DNA from: Ctenosaura bakeri | Taxonomy: Eukaryota; Chordata; Lepidosauria; Squamata; Iguanidae | Length of the DNA stretch: 64,000 bases | Assembly (NCBI GenBank): GCA_948474755.1 | Contig: CAOLHI010000733.1 | Location: 434,001 to 498,000, forward strand | Direction: 5' to 3' | Shown here: positions 14,201 through 26,252 of the stretch, piece after piece | Layout: each line of letters begins with the position of its first letter | How positions within the stretch are numbered: the stretch's first letter is position 1 | Translations under genes and position numbers: made by a program | The notes under the pieces: generated by a model | The model's database searches: none | The model's input: the letters and a program-made list of their open reading frames with translations, nothing else | Told to the model about the DNA's origin: nothing

Positions 14201-17200
14201 AATGCACTCTGGGTATTGGCAGAAAGGAAAATAAAATATGAAGCAGAAAAAGATGTCTGCAAAGGGATTTTCAAACAACATGACTCAGACCTCCTTGTGG
14301 GATAGGAGAAAAATCCCCTGTTAATTATACTGTAGGTCTGCAAGGAGGTAAGAGAGAGAACACCACACAGCACTCCAGAATCTGCCTATCACCACTTGTT
14401 TTGAAACATGTTATCACAGGTCTTCAGCTTTTGCCATGGACTTTTGACCTGTCAGAAGAGCTTATGTTGTTTGCTCTGGTTTTGGTTCTTCTCTCAAATC
14501 CTTGCAGTTGTTCAGGCTCTTAATAAAAAACACAAAAATAAAGCAAGGAGAACTCACAGCATTGGCAGGGTGGGCTGGGGGAAGGATTTTATTATTTTAC
14601 TTGGAAGTTAAGTCCCACCATGACTGACTGGACTCACTTTCCACAAAATATGTTTACTTCTGCAACATTCAGCATAATTTGCTTGATTAAAAAAAAGAGA
14701 TACCCCTGACTAATCAGTAAGGGGATGCAGTTTTTAAAGAGTCATTTTAAATATACAGGCAAATACAAATAAACATTGCAAGTAGTAACTGCCACCTTAA
14801 GAGGCATTCCATTCTGAGCAATAAAAATTAGGAGGGGAATGATTCTAAGAGGTTGCCTACTGCAAGACACACAAGCTTAGAAACACGAAATAAGTACAGT
14901 CATCCCTCCACATTCACTAGGGTTAGGGGCACAGGACCCCCATGAAAGTGAAAAAACCATGAATAACTCTAGCCCCTCCCAAACCATATTTAACACACAA
15001 AAAAGTATGATCACCATATTCAATCCACTATGGATTTCTTTGAGGTATCAGGGTTCCTTTACAAGGCAGAAATGGGTGGCTGGTGGGGCTTACTGTCACT
15101 TCCACTGCTGCCTCACACCATTTTTAATAGGGACTTACAAGCCTTGTTCACAGTTTCTCAGTCTCACAAGGCTTGCAGTCTCTATTAAACATTGCACAGG
15201 GAGGAAGCAGAAGTGACAGCAAATGATCAGTGAATAATCAAATCCGCAAAAGTGAAACCTGCAAATGTGGAGGGCTGACTGTATGTTCTCTTTTTTTGTT
15301 AAAACTATTTTTTGTTAATGTAAACACAAGATTTCTACAAGCGGGCAAAACCCTAGAGAAACACAAGCAAGAGTGTGCTATTGCCCTTCTGTACTGCTGG
15401 CTCCCAGAGATATCTAGTTGGCCACTGTGCAAACAAAATGCTGTCCTAGGCAAGCATCTGATCCTGTACCACTCTAGTTATGTTCAGAAATCTACACAAT
15501 CATCATTTAGCTTTCAGAAATCACATTATTAGTCCTGTGATCTGTGCTGTTTCACTGGCTAGTCAACAGCTGCCAATATTTTCAGCAAAAACACAACACA
15601 CACATAGTTGTCAGGATCAAGAACTAGAATACCTGGATTCGAAACCAAGAAACAACAAGAAAAGTAACTTATTTGCAGTGGTTCTGGAACCTCTCACCCA
15701 GTGACTGCAGGAGTATATTAAACTGGAAGCAATCAATACAGAAAAAACTACTAAAAAGAATAAACAGGGAAGTTCAAAAGGCTAGAAGAAAGTAATACTA
15801 AGTGTTTTTTGAGACTTTCAACAAATGGAACCAAAGGGTTTTAGACTTCAGAAGACAAAATACCTTCTCTCTATGTCGTCTTAGATCAATTACAAATAGC
15901 TTTCTGGCTGTTCCCAAATGTGACAGATCAAGCACCTCTTCACAGCAGTCTTACCCACTCTACAGTTCACTAAAATAATTAGCACTATGGTGATTTCAAG
16001 AATTTTCCAATGGACAGACAAGAGTCTACAGTTTGGATTCACTAGCCCAGACATAAGGCACTTTTCTTTGCGGTCTGTGATTAGTCAAGCAACTATACAA
16101 CCAAAACACTGGTTTGTGTGGGCACACACACTTTGGAAGTTTGTAAAATTACTTTTAAAGAGAAAATCATTTTTGTTACTTGTCATGGCAGCTGGAAAGT
16201 AGCTCACTGTCATTACTGACAGGGCTGGAAAAGTAACCCTTTCACACCATTTGTACTGTTTGCCCCTTTTACAATTATTTTCCATTGTGGTGTTTGTCAT
16301 CTGCCTCCAAGCTGTTTCCAAGGCAAACATTTTGGATGCAAACCTGGATAAAACTACGGTGAACCTTTTGGAGAAAACTTAGGGACTGATAAGAGAATGG
16401 CATGAAACTTTTAAAAATTCTGTTAAATTGCCTTCCAAATCCTGCTGAATCTTGGAATGTAACTGGGGGAAAAAATTCATTATACCAGTAAAGTAACTTC
16501 ACTTTTGGTATCATCAATGGGTATTTTGGATTTTGTTTAATGCTCAGTACTGGTGCCCTTGCATTTTTTCAACAAGAAGAAACATGACTCACTTGCAAAG
16601 CATGGAAATCCTAACTTCAAGAGAGTAAACTGTTCGTCGTCTTATACAGGGACTTGAATCTCAAGAACAAGGTAAAGTGATCTAAACTGGCTTCATCAGC
16701 ACACTGTCCTATTGCAATACCTACATTTTAATCCAGACCTAATAACACAGGATCCTCAGGCTTTAAGCTTCATACACAGCAGGAATTGACCATATCTTGA
16801 AGAAAGAGACTTTATAGCTGCAGTGTGGAACTGAAATTTTATTGCCTTCTTTTACTGCCTTTGCTTCTGTTATACCTTTGTCCTTCCTGGGGAGGGGATT
16901 GAACTTTTTGTCTGCTTAAACACTCTAACACTGTAAACAAACAAGCTGCAGACCCATGACCTATGACTAACAATATCAATTTCTTTGCCTGCATGATTCA
17001 GTAAGGGATTTGCGGGAGAGGGGGCACTTTCTGGTTGGCCTAATAAAGTTATCACCAATGTGTATTTTGTTTAATTGTCAGCATGGCTTTGTTACAGCTT
17101 CAATATCACTCCACTCTCCCCACCAAAAGGAAATTAGTTACAATTTATTATCTTATTTGTAAGCCATTACTTCCAGTCCCTGCATTCTCCATTACAATAG

Positions 17201-20200
17201 GCTCATAATGTGCAAAAAATGAGAATGGTACCATAACTGAGCTCAATTTTCCTCTTTAGAATATCAGCAGTAGAACACATCCTTTGCTTATACAGTTCCA
17301 TGTTTGATCTTGGTACCACAATTTAAATTCCAAGTATGTAGGTTAGGAGAAACTTCTGCTTCAAATCCTAAACAGTGGGTAGGCTGAGATCTACTACCAT
17401 TTAATGTTGACAAGACCAGATTCTCTAGTTTGGGGCTGGGGACCACCTGGGCTTTCAGATGTTTCTGGATCTAAAATCCCACAATTACTGTTGTTTACTG
17501 TTAAGGGCAGGGTGATGGGAGTTACAATCAATCATCATCTAGAGGGCCACATGATCCTATGATTAGGGAACTTTTTAATAGTCTAACTGAGGATTATTCT
17601 TTGGCTTTGGATACCAATTGGGACTGATAGCAAATAGATCTCTTTTTAACAGCAATTACAGAGCCCAAGACGACATTTCAGACAGGGGCCTGCCTTGTCA
17701 TCAAATGTAGCTTTTACAACTTGAGGCTGAACAGATAAAGATTTCTTTTCTTCTCCAAATGCCTTTAGACTTTACACTTTCTTGGAAAACCAAAATGTTC
17801 TAGATGCCTGCCAGTTAGGTTAGGGGAGGAAAACATTCCATCACATATAATTTTGTTGCTTGATGTTGCGTGCCTTTCAGTAATTTCTGACTTAGGGTGA
17901 CCTTAAGACGAACACCGTATAGTGGTTTGAATGGTTTCCCTCTTGGCCATGGTAACCCACTGAGTAACCTTGGGCACATCACACACTCTCAGCCCCAGAA
18001 AACTCTGTGACAGGGTTGCCATAAACTGAGTTATTCACTCATAGAATCATAGAGTGGGAAGAGACCTCAGGGGCCATCCAGTCCAACTCCCTGTTATGCA
18101 GGAACCCACATCAAAGCACTCCCGACAGATGGCCATCCAGCCTCTGTTTAAAAACCTCCAAAGGAGGAGACTCTACCACACTCTGAGGCAGCATATTCCA
18201 TGGTCATACAGCTCTGACCGTCAGGAAGTTCTTCTTGAGGTTCAGCTGGAATCTCCTTTCCTGCAGCTTAAATCCATTGCTCCTTGTCCTAGTCTCTGGA
18301 GCAGAGGAAAACAAGCCTGCTCCCTTCTCAACATGACATCCCTTCAAAACTCATAGGTCTCTTCTACACTACCAAGTATTGTACTTAGATCCCACTTCCA
18401 TTGCAAGCCCTGGGATGTGTAGCTTCATGAAGTATTTGGAGTTCTGTGCTACAGAGCTCTAGTGCCTCACCAAATGCAAGATACCAGACAAAGCATGGCA
18501 GTTAAAGTGGTATCAAAGTGTTACAGTAATTTAGTATAGCAGAGACTACTCTTTCTGTGAGCCAGAATAATCTTTCATAGCATTCAGTGCTAAGTACACA
18601 GCATGGCCTTAGTTTCAGCTAGAATTGACAAATCCTCTATATCAGTCTTACAACAAGTCCACACAGGCCCACAAAATTTACTAACCAGTTCACTTGACCA
18701 CTGACACTTGATCTAATCATCTGTGGCTAATGAAAAAGAGCCAGTGGTGTAAAGCTCACCTCTCTGTTATGCTAGAGATGATACTCTGTCTTGCCTTCAG
18801 CAACTGAGTCAACGGATGCTTACAGATCTGTCTGAGATTTCAGATAAACCAGCCACTGGCACATTACACTTACTATTGGTTATGGTGATACGTCGACCCT
18901 GGTAGAAGTCCCCAAGAGTCACTGTATTGCCTTGTTTCGTAGCCACCACACGCACAGTCCGGGAACTGTCCTGGCACTCCACATAGGGATTGTATCCAGG
19001 GTTGTTCTGCTGCAGCTGGTTGTTGATCTGGGTCTGCTGACCACTGGGATTAAAAGCGTCTGCCAGGCGGCTCCGGCAATATGATCTGTACTTCCACAAG
19101 ACAATAGGCGGCTGGGTAGATGAGGTGTCGTAGTTACATCGCAGAGTGACTGGTTGAAACAGGATGACCACATTGAAGGGATTCTGCACTGTGACTTGAA
19201 TTGTGGTGGCAGGATCTAAAGAAAGAATGACGAAAGAATTAAATGCACAGATATAGGATGTGTGACACCTGTGAAAACAGTACATGTGAAAGGGATCTGG
19301 GAGCCTTAATGGACCACAAGCTCAAGATGAGTCAACAGTGTAATGCAGCAGCTAAAATTGCCAACGCGATTCTAGGTTGCATCAATAGGAGTATAGCATC
19401 AGGATCGCGGGAAGTAATAGCAGCACTCTACTCTGCTTTCGTTAGCCCTCACTTGGAATACTGTGTCCAGTTTTGGGCACCTCAATTCAAGAAAGATATT
19501 GACATACTGAAATGTGTCCAGAGCAAGGAGACCAAAATGGTGAAAGGTCTGGAAACCATGCCCGATGAGGAGTGGCTTAGAGAGCTAGGTATGTTTAGCC
19601 TGATAAAAAGAAGGTTAAGAGGTGACGTGATAGTATGCTTAAATATTTGAAGGGATATCACGTTGAAGATGGAACAAGCTTGTTTTCTGCTGCTCAAAGG
19701 ATTAGGACACGGAGCAATGGAAACAAGCTTCCTGATGGAAAGAGCCATTCAACAGTGGAATATGCTGCCTCAGAGTGTGGTGGAATCACCTTCTTTGGAA
19801 GTTTTTAAACAGAGGCCAGATGACCATTTGCTTGGGGTGCTTTGCATGGCAGGGGGTTGGACTCAATGGCCATTGTAGTCTCTTCCAATACTACAATTCT
19901 ATGCTGGGAGCAGACAGTCAAACAGGGTAGAGATACTTAATCAGAAGGCTAAATCTAAATGCCACATATTTCCATCTAGAATATTCCTCCATCTTATCCA
20001 TTCCTCCATCTTATCCATTCACATCCATGGTTGTACACTAGAAAAAGTTATGTTGTGTTGCTTAAGCATGGCAGACAACAAACAAGTCATAGTTAATGCA
20101 AATCATCACTTATTATAATGCCCAGTGAATTAATATGTTTGCCCTCCCAGTTTTGGGGTTTCTACTTTTCTGTCCCTTTGGTTAGCTCCTCTTCAAAGCA

Positions 20201-23200
20201 GGCAGCTGCAAAAAAAAAAAAAAGCAGGATCAAGGCATCATTTCAGTTTCAGACATAAAACCTCATCATTTTAAAATAAGCCAGATGTTAAAAGCCTGCA
20301 TTAAGTCATGGATTACATCTATGGTTAAGAACTGAGGACTTGCTAGTAGAGGCAACTTTGAAGATCACAAGATTTCAGTTTTTGACAATCTGTACCATTT
20401 TTTTCCTGTAACACGTAAATATAGGCATTCTGCCACTACGAACTACTCACTCAATTCCTTTTCCTCCTAGGAAAAATCTCTCGTAAATATCAACAGCTTG
20501 ATTTCAAGGAAGCCATGTTAGCTCTATCATTTAATTCAGCAGCTTCAGCTACTCTACTTCATCTTTTGGGAAAATGGCCATTCAGACAAGCAAGCATGGA
20601 ACACCTTGGTCAACCATGATTTCTGCATGGTCACTGAAACAAATGTTGCCATTTGAGCCCATCTTCAGAAATCAACTGTGATGGACTGCGCAGGAAATAG
20701 CTGCAAAGCTTGATCTATTCGGAACCTAAATAACTTTCTTGTTATAACTATGACAACTTTACTGTCACATATATGCAAATGTAAACTCAAAGTGAAGAGC
20801 ACTTCCTTCCTTCAATGGGCAAAGATAACTTGCCTGTTGAGGATCTGCCAAAAGAGCAGTAGAAAAACCCTATATTCTTGCAGGCAAGAGAAACATTTCG
20901 TGTTTATTCACATGTTTAAGCCACATCAACTAGCTGCCAGAAGGTAGAACCAGAGATTTAAAATCTATGAGCTTCTCTCTTAGAAGGAAATGCTGGCTGT
21001 GAAACAGAAAAAAAAAGTGCTATTTTTCAGGGATCCATTCCCAAGAGAACAGCTTTCAGGGATCCATTCCCAAGAGGACAGCTTTCTTCAACACCAAGCT
21101 GGAAGTGCTTGTGTTAAACTAGGCAGGCCAACTCTCAAAAGTGTGGATGGAGAAAGAAGTACATACTTGGCTTTTTGTACTAAGTACAGATTTACCAAGT
21201 AGAGAGGACATATGATTTCCAAGTCATTTGGTTATTAACCCAGGAGTGACTATCCCAATCCTTCCCTGCAGCTTTTCTACTCATTAGCCAACCCTTGTAA
21301 ATAAGTTTACATCTTTGTGACGTGTTGACAAGACACAGATTTACAGTTTAGAAGAGCACTTATATCTGGTCAGCTCAAGATTTTTATCACTGTGGCTACT
21401 CCCTTTTTTGCCTGTTTACAAGCCTGCCTGAATAGATCTTCACTTCCTCCCAGTCAACATTCAAATACTAATAGTCTCAGTTTCCATGATGGCCAAATCA
21501 CAGACTTTTAACCTTTTGGAGTACTATATTTTTTAAAACCTTCTACCAAATGCAGTGGTGGAAAATGGAAATAGTGATCCATCCGTCTCCTGTATTTATA
21601 CCCGTCTGTCAGGGAAAGGGGTTTTTCTTCATTTCTTATTTTCTTCCTTTTGTGCCTGGCAACAAAATCAAATTGATTGTTGAAGGAGGAGGAGCCCTCA
21701 TATTCACCTGTACTCAGTGATGTATTTAAGTCTTTTACTCCAAGTCTCAAGTCTGGAAGCCAACTTTATACTCCAACCAAAATTTCACAATTATTGGACA
21801 GAGTCAAATAAAGTCAGTTTTAACCATTTAAGCAGAGTCGGCCCTCCACATTTGCAATTTTGCCATCTGCAACTTCAGACATGGAGAATAGGATCCTTCT
21901 TATTCCCCATTACTGATATTTCAAAAGCTATAGAAGGATCCTTCATCTTCAGGCCTGTTGCCTAACACGTTTGCTATTTCCCTCTGAGAAATGAACCCTG
22001 CACTCTGGGGCAAGTCTTGTCTTTTGCTCTTAGGAAACATTTTAGAAGGTTGCTCTGATATGCAGCACAGACAGGCTGCTGAACAGACCTCAACCCTGCC
22101 TCAAGCCCATTGCCTAACTCATTTGCTGTTCCTCTCTGAGAAATGCTCCCACACTTTGGGCTTGAGATAGATTGCCATGTGACCAGTAGGCAAAAAAAGA
22201 TGGAGGCATTGTTGAAAGTTGTAAGGCTTCGAAATTAATGTGTTATGTTACTGAACGGCAAGTCAGTCATTAAAAATATACAGGAATTGAGTCAAGTCAG
22301 TGCTTCATTTATTGCTGAGTCAGGTCCAAGTCAAGTCACTGAAGCGACTTGTCCGACTTGAGTCCAAGTCTATCAACTCGAGTTTACATCATTGTCTGTA
22401 CTGAACTGCTAACCATCCACAGCTGACAGGGAAATAGCTAAAAACAAGGCTGTCTTAAACTGTTCACAGCCCCTAGGACCTCCAACTGTTTCATGGACTG
22501 ACTACTGTTCAGAATCAACATACAAGGCCAGGGATGGACAAAGTGTGGCCCCTGGGAGCCCTACATGCAGCTTGTGGGACACCCAGAAACCACTCAAAAC
22601 TCCCAAAATCACCAAACAAGGCAACCGTTTGTTTCCTTGAATTCTCCCAGCTCCCCAAAACAGATAAAAAAAGGGGGGACAAGAAACAAAGAAAAGAAAG
22701 AAAGAAAGAATGTAAAAATGACCAAAACAGCAGGCAGAAACAATGACATGTCAATTCGGACATGCTGAAACACACCACTGTGGACCATCAGGAAGGGGCA
22801 GAAAGGAAAAATGCCCCCTGTCATGTTTGCAGTCTTCCATCCCTGATGTAGGCAAATGAAAATGGAAAAAATTCAGACTTCAGTGGTGTTCCCCACATTT
22901 CTGCATAAGCACTCAAAGTGGCATAAACAACTGAACATAGTATCCTTAAAAACTGAACAGAAAGAAAAGAAAAAAACACAATCAAATCAACATAATAAAA
23001 GATGAGCAGCAGCAGAGATATTCAGAAGCTAAGAACATCCAGATGCAAAGCCAAGGAAATTTTTCCCCCAATGCACTGGAAAAGTAAGAAATGCTGCTGT
23101 TCACACCACCCCAGGGAAGGTATTTCAGAAATGGGGTGCTATTGCTAAAAGGACTATTTTGTTGTTGACAGCCTCCTAACTTTTGAAAGCAGGGGCATTT

Positions 23201-26200
23201 GAGACAGCGCCATTGAGAAACAGGTAATACAATAAAGAACACTTCTCCCTTTTATGCTTTTAATGTTCCATGAGATGAGTTAACAGGAGAGGAATTTTCA
23301 ACCAAACTTTCATTCCTACTGATACAAAAAAAGCCCCTTATTCACTGCTTGCATCAACATTCTTCCTGACTCCTTTTATTTGTTCCTGTGGTTTCATTCC
23401 AGCTTGAAAAGGGGCTGGTACTGAGATCAGTTTCCTCCCACAAAGGACAGGGAGTTTCGGCAGACGTGTGTGTCACAGCCAGAATCAGACATCACCCTTC
23501 CGGGAGAAAATATCATTAAGTTCCCCACAATCAGGCACACCTGGAGCTTGGGCTTTGAGCACGCACACAAGGAAATGGGCCACACAAGGCCCAAACACTG
23601 CATCATTTGCTGTGGAAGAACCAGCCTTCCTCTGAGGTCATGAAACTCAAACTGCAGAAGAAGGATAAGCATAAAGCGACGACCATTTTCAGTCCCTTTG
23701 TGGGTTGTGTGTTTACTTTGGAGGAGCATGGTGGCAAACAGAGGACACACCCTACCGCATGTTCTACCAAGGCACCAGCTGGTCAATACTGTAAAATGGA
23801 ATCTAAGAGCAGAAATAAACATAACACCAACAGAAAGTTATTTTTGGGTCCCAACGATCAACTCCAATCCTCAACAACTTAAGAGCTGTTGCTGGTAAAC
23901 TGTTACTGATTCCCATGAGACTTACAGATTCCCAGATAATTGGAAATGCATAAAAGTTGTTTTTGTGGTCTCAAGTTGAAGATTACACTTGTATCTTCCC
24001 TTCCACAGAGCAGCTTGTCCGACACACAGTTCAGATGTGTTGGACTAGAATCTCCATTGTTTCAGCAACACGTCACACTGGTTGGGGCCCATGGGAGTTG
24101 CAGTGCAACAGATCAAGAGGACAGCTGGTTGGAAGAGAGCTGCTTTAGAGCCTACAGGCCTTTTCACTCCACCTTGCATGATTGCTAAGTACTAACCTAA
24201 AGATCAGCCCTGGTCATTTAAATTCTTCAGCTTCTGGGGAACTGAGCAGCCATGATTTCTCCCAACCATCCTCTCTTCTCCCCATCAAGGAACCATTTGC
24301 ATCAATCTGGGCAGAGGCAGAAAGAATCTGCATCTACTATGTTTCCTGACATAGCAGAGGATTCAAAAGCTACAGGAGAGATCTTTGGGTTGTGACCAGT
24401 AAATTGTGTATAAAAGAGACAGAGACACAGCGAGAGAAACAAAGACTTAAGCCGAAATAGGATGCCTCACTAATAGGAACGGAACCAGTCTAGATCTTCA
24501 GCACAAGAGGGTGGGTCCAGGAGGGGCTGGGGAAGAAAAAGACTTTATGTACCCCAAAGGGAGGGGAAAAAATAACGGAATGGCTCAGCCATGAAGCACA
24601 GGAACAGATCTGATGACACTGTCACTCCTTGGCCTTCCCATGATACTACCTGTTAAAAATGTGTGACTAGATAGGTGAGAAGAGCTGAAGAGGAAGTAAG
24701 GGATCCAAAACTTATCTTGGCCAGCAGATAGTGCATTTCATGATATGACAGCGCAGTTACTTCCCAACTACAATGTGGCACATTATTCTATAAAACAAGC
24801 TGGAAAGAGATTAGGGGATCTCTTCATGAGTGAAAGGATAAGGCATCTCCAGCATGGAGTGGAGAATTAAGGATCATATCAAGCCACATAACAGGTAGAA
24901 TAAGATACTGTAGAAACCTGTCATAAATTATCACAAAACAGGATCACGGAAAAACAAAGGAGTAAGATTTTAACTATGCTGTGGATATATTTATAATATG
25001 GCTGAGAGCAACACCTAAGAGCTAAAAGAACCCAAAAAAGGTTAAACTGCCATACAAAATTCCGGTTAGAGAAACCTTACAACAGCCTTAGTCAAACAAA
25101 TATCCTTCAGGTGTATTCAACTGCAACTCCCCTCATCCTGACATTATGGGAGTTGTAATCCAAGACAATAGCCAAGCACCAGCTTGTAAAGGACTGCATT
25201 ACTCCTCTTGTTGTACCTCCTCTCACAGTCAGCCACAGCTCTTGTCCCTTTATCAAGAACTGGGGCCATTTCTGCACCATGCTGTTATAGTACTATTATT
25301 CCACTTTCAGCATCCTGTGGAATTCTGGGGTTTGTAGTTTACTGAGGCCAAAGAGCTCTCTGGCTGAGATGGAAACGGCCAAGTCAAAACAGAACAGGTG
25401 GCTAGATAAGAACAATAGGCTCAGAAGGCTGCACCTGTTGAGCTTCTGCCTGCTGTGGGGCTCCTGAGAGTCAAAGATGTGCTTCTCAGGCCATTTCTGC
25501 ACCACCCTGTTATAGTGCTATTATTCCACTTCCAACGTCCTGTGGAATTCTGGGGTTTGTAGTTTCCTGAGGCCATAGACACCCCCTCAACTGCAACTCC
25601 CAGCATTCCATAGGACCTTTCCGCACTACACTACACATAGGACCTTTCCGCACTACACTGTTATAGTGCTCTTATTCTACTTTCAACGTCCTGTGGAATT
25701 CTGGGATTTGTAGTTTATCCAGGCCAAAGAGCTCTCTGGCTGAGAATTCTAAATGCCCCTCCCTGAACTCCAGTGTAGTGTAGTGCGGAAAGGCCTATAG
25801 AATATTGAAAGTGGAATAAAAGCGCTATAAAGATCTGAGAAAAAGCCCATTTCTCTCCAAGGGAGTTCCATCTTGGAATGGACGGGTTTCCCAAGATACC
25901 AACTCCCAGGTTAAATAAATAAATAAATAAATCCTTTAGGAAGCCAGACGGCTTCGGGCTGCCAGAACAAAAATACCGTGGCGGAAAAAAAGAGAAGGCG
26001 CGGGAAAAGCCACGACCCCTTAAACTACCCCTTAAGCTTTCCCTCGCTGCCTCCTAAAGCGGGAGATCCGGGACAAGTTTTGCCTCAGAGGTGGCCGGAG
26101 GGGCGAAAAAGAGGGGGATTTATGCCACTCGCTTCCCGAGAAAAGGAGGAAAAAGAAGTTTCCGCCCACGTTTTCCTACCTAAGATCGCGGCGCCGAGCC

Positions 26201-26252
26201 ACAGCCAGAGGACGGACAGCATGGCCGGCTGAGGAGTCCTCCGAGGCCCCAT
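8153..26252 (-). CDS. LSR: LSR (angulin-1), 5' half: exons 1-3, partial gene
   Basis: Lipolysis-stimulated lipoprotein receptor, a type I membrane protein that recruits tricellulin to tricellular tight junctions and takes part in lipoprotein uptake. Coding exons read on the minus strand: 26252-26180, 19215-18874, 8272-8153 (73+342+120 nt). All junctions are GT-AG and phase 1, and the joined frame stays open for 178 residues plus one base. Residues 1-24 are a signal peptide core ([14 protein letters not shown] after an RR-containing lead). Residues about 30-178 form a V-type Ig domain: Cys51 pairs with Cys157, Trp65 is the core tryptophan, and DSGVYYC is at 151-157. Strongly LSR-like stretches include [44 protein letters not shown] and [16 protein letters not shown]. 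The transmembrane, cysteine-rich and cytoplasmic exons lie beyond the left edge. ILDR1 and ILDR2 are the related alternatives, but these motifs and the FAM187 neighbour favour LSR. Confidence 0.95.
9275..9775 (-). mobile_element. CR1 LINE 3' fragment with open reading frame
   Basis: On the minus strand the element ends in the CR1 tail TCTATGATTCTATGATTC. Its C-terminal ORF2 sequence is open (motifs [39 protein letters not shown]). It is 5' truncated near 9775, as usual for CR1. The uninterrupted frame suggests a fairly young copy. Confidence 0.85.
11845..11950. repeat. hAT-like debris ('ctacagctcccatgat' type)
   Basis: A short piece carrying GGACTACAGCTCCCATGAT, a phrase repeated across the window (near 4480, 10640, 39010, 45970 and 59940) that usually comes from decayed hAT elements. 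Confidence 0.3.
14897..15281. mobile_element. Tigger/pogo-like non-autonomous DNA transposon
   Basis: Same family as the element at 1317: starts CAGTCATCCCTCCACATT, ends GGAGGGCTGACTG, and is flanked by TA. Its interior is the reverse complement arrangement of that copy. Confidence 0.75.
17420..17580. mobile_element. Decayed hAT-like element
   Basis: Contains TGGGGACCACCTGGGCTTTC and the inverted phrase GATGGGAGTTACAATC/AGAGGGCCACA, arranged as in short hAT derivatives. The ends are not sharp. Confidence 0.35.
17919..18035 (+). mobile_element. SINE fragment
   Basis: The middle part of the squamate-type SINE: CTTGGCCATGGTAACCCACT, then ACCTTGGGCACATCACACA and CAGCCCCAGAAAACTCTGTG. The head is broken, and a minus-oriented tail fragment precedes it. 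Confidence 0.6.
18039..18356 (-). mobile_element. CR1 LINE 3' end
   Basis: The minus strand ends in TCTATGATTCTATGAGTG; the body matches the copies at 9275, 33463 and 48082. Confidence 0.85.
18357..18540. mobile_element. Old, decayed palindromic MITE
   Basis: Contains TCTACACTACCAAGTATTGT, CAAGCCCTGGGATGTGTAG and AGAGCTCTAGTGCCTCACC, all recognisable from the ATTCCACTTTAACTGCC subfamily, but the arms no longer pair well. Confidence 0.45.
18874..19215 (-). CDS. LSR: LSR exon 2 (most of the V-type Ig domain)
   Basis: The exon is 342 nt. The acceptor is TTTCTTTAG|AT and the donor is AATA|GTAAGT. It encodes residues 25-138 with Cys51, Trp65, an extra Cys71 and an extra Cys105 in the PYVECQDS segment. 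The reading frame runs on past the donor into the intron for about 20 residues, which is an artefact and not part of the protein. A plus-strand CR1 begins only about 37 bp upstream of the acceptor. Confidence 0.96.
19252..19908 (+). mobile_element. CR1 LINE 3' part, antisense to LSR
   Basis: Begins GGATGTGTGACACCTGTG, runs through the ORF2 C-terminus ([44 protein letters not shown]) and ends CAATGGCCATTGTAGTCTCT. Frame breaks follow KRRLRGDVI, so it is dead. It abuts the LSR exon-2 acceptor region. Confidence 0.85.
19983..20016. repeat. 17-bp tandem duplication
   Basis: ATTCCTCCATCTTATCC is present twice in a row without mismatch. Confidence 0.9.
21028..21085. repeat. 29-bp tandem duplication
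   Basis: Two 29-bp units starting CAGGGATCCATTCCCAAGAG, with one difference (A/G). It lies in LSR intron 1. Confidence 0.9.
22529..22845. mobile_element. hAT-like non-autonomous transposon
   Basis: The left end CAGGGATGGACAAAGTGTGG and right end TCTTCCATCCCTG form hAT-type inverted termini. Flanks TACAAGGC and ATGTAGGC agree at 4 of 8 positions, so the 8-bp duplication is decayed or unproven. It contains a GAAA-rich tract. Confidence 0.55.
22975..23230 (-). mobile_element. L2-like LINE fragment
   Basis: Contains GGGAAGGTATTTCAGAAATG and TGCTATTGCTAAAAGGAC, parallel in order to the fragment at 61440 and similar to that at 40950. No frame is left. Confidence 0.4.
25262..25850. mobile_element. 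Cluster of broken palindromic MITEs
   Basis: Several partial copies in series: left arms at about 25262 and 25495, then a more complete copy from about 25636 to 25793 (CCTTTCCGCACTACACTG to GTAGTGCGGAAAGGCC), then another inner arm to about 25850. The phrase CATAGGACCTTTCCGCACTA occurs twice around 25610-25650. It lies in LSR intron 1, a few hundred bases from the CpG island. Confidence 0.75.
25913..25932. repeat. (AAAT)n
   Basis: Five tandem AAAT units at the edge of the LSR CpG island. Confidence 0.9.

Larger units (their letters stand above)
8273..18873 (-). other. LSR intron 2 (10.6 kb)
   Basis: GT-AG, phase 1 intron. It contains a CR1 fragment at 9275-9775, a Tigger-like element at 14897-15281, hAT-like debris, a SINE and a second CR1. 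I see no exon and nothing recognisable in 10.8-11.8 kb, 12.0-13.6 kb and 15.3-17.4 kb. Confidence 0.85.
19216..26179 (-). other. LSR intron 1 (7.0 kb)
   Basis: GT-AG, phase 1 intron. It contains a plus-strand CR1 next to the acceptor, two short tandem duplications, a hAT-like element, an L2-like fragment and a MITE cluster near exon 1. Between 23.3 and 25.2 kb I recognise nothing. Confidence 0.85.

Noticed and set aside
19243..19650. 135-residue plus-strand frame near LSR exon 2
   Set aside because: CR1 ORF2 sequence antisense to LSR, with a frame break soon after.
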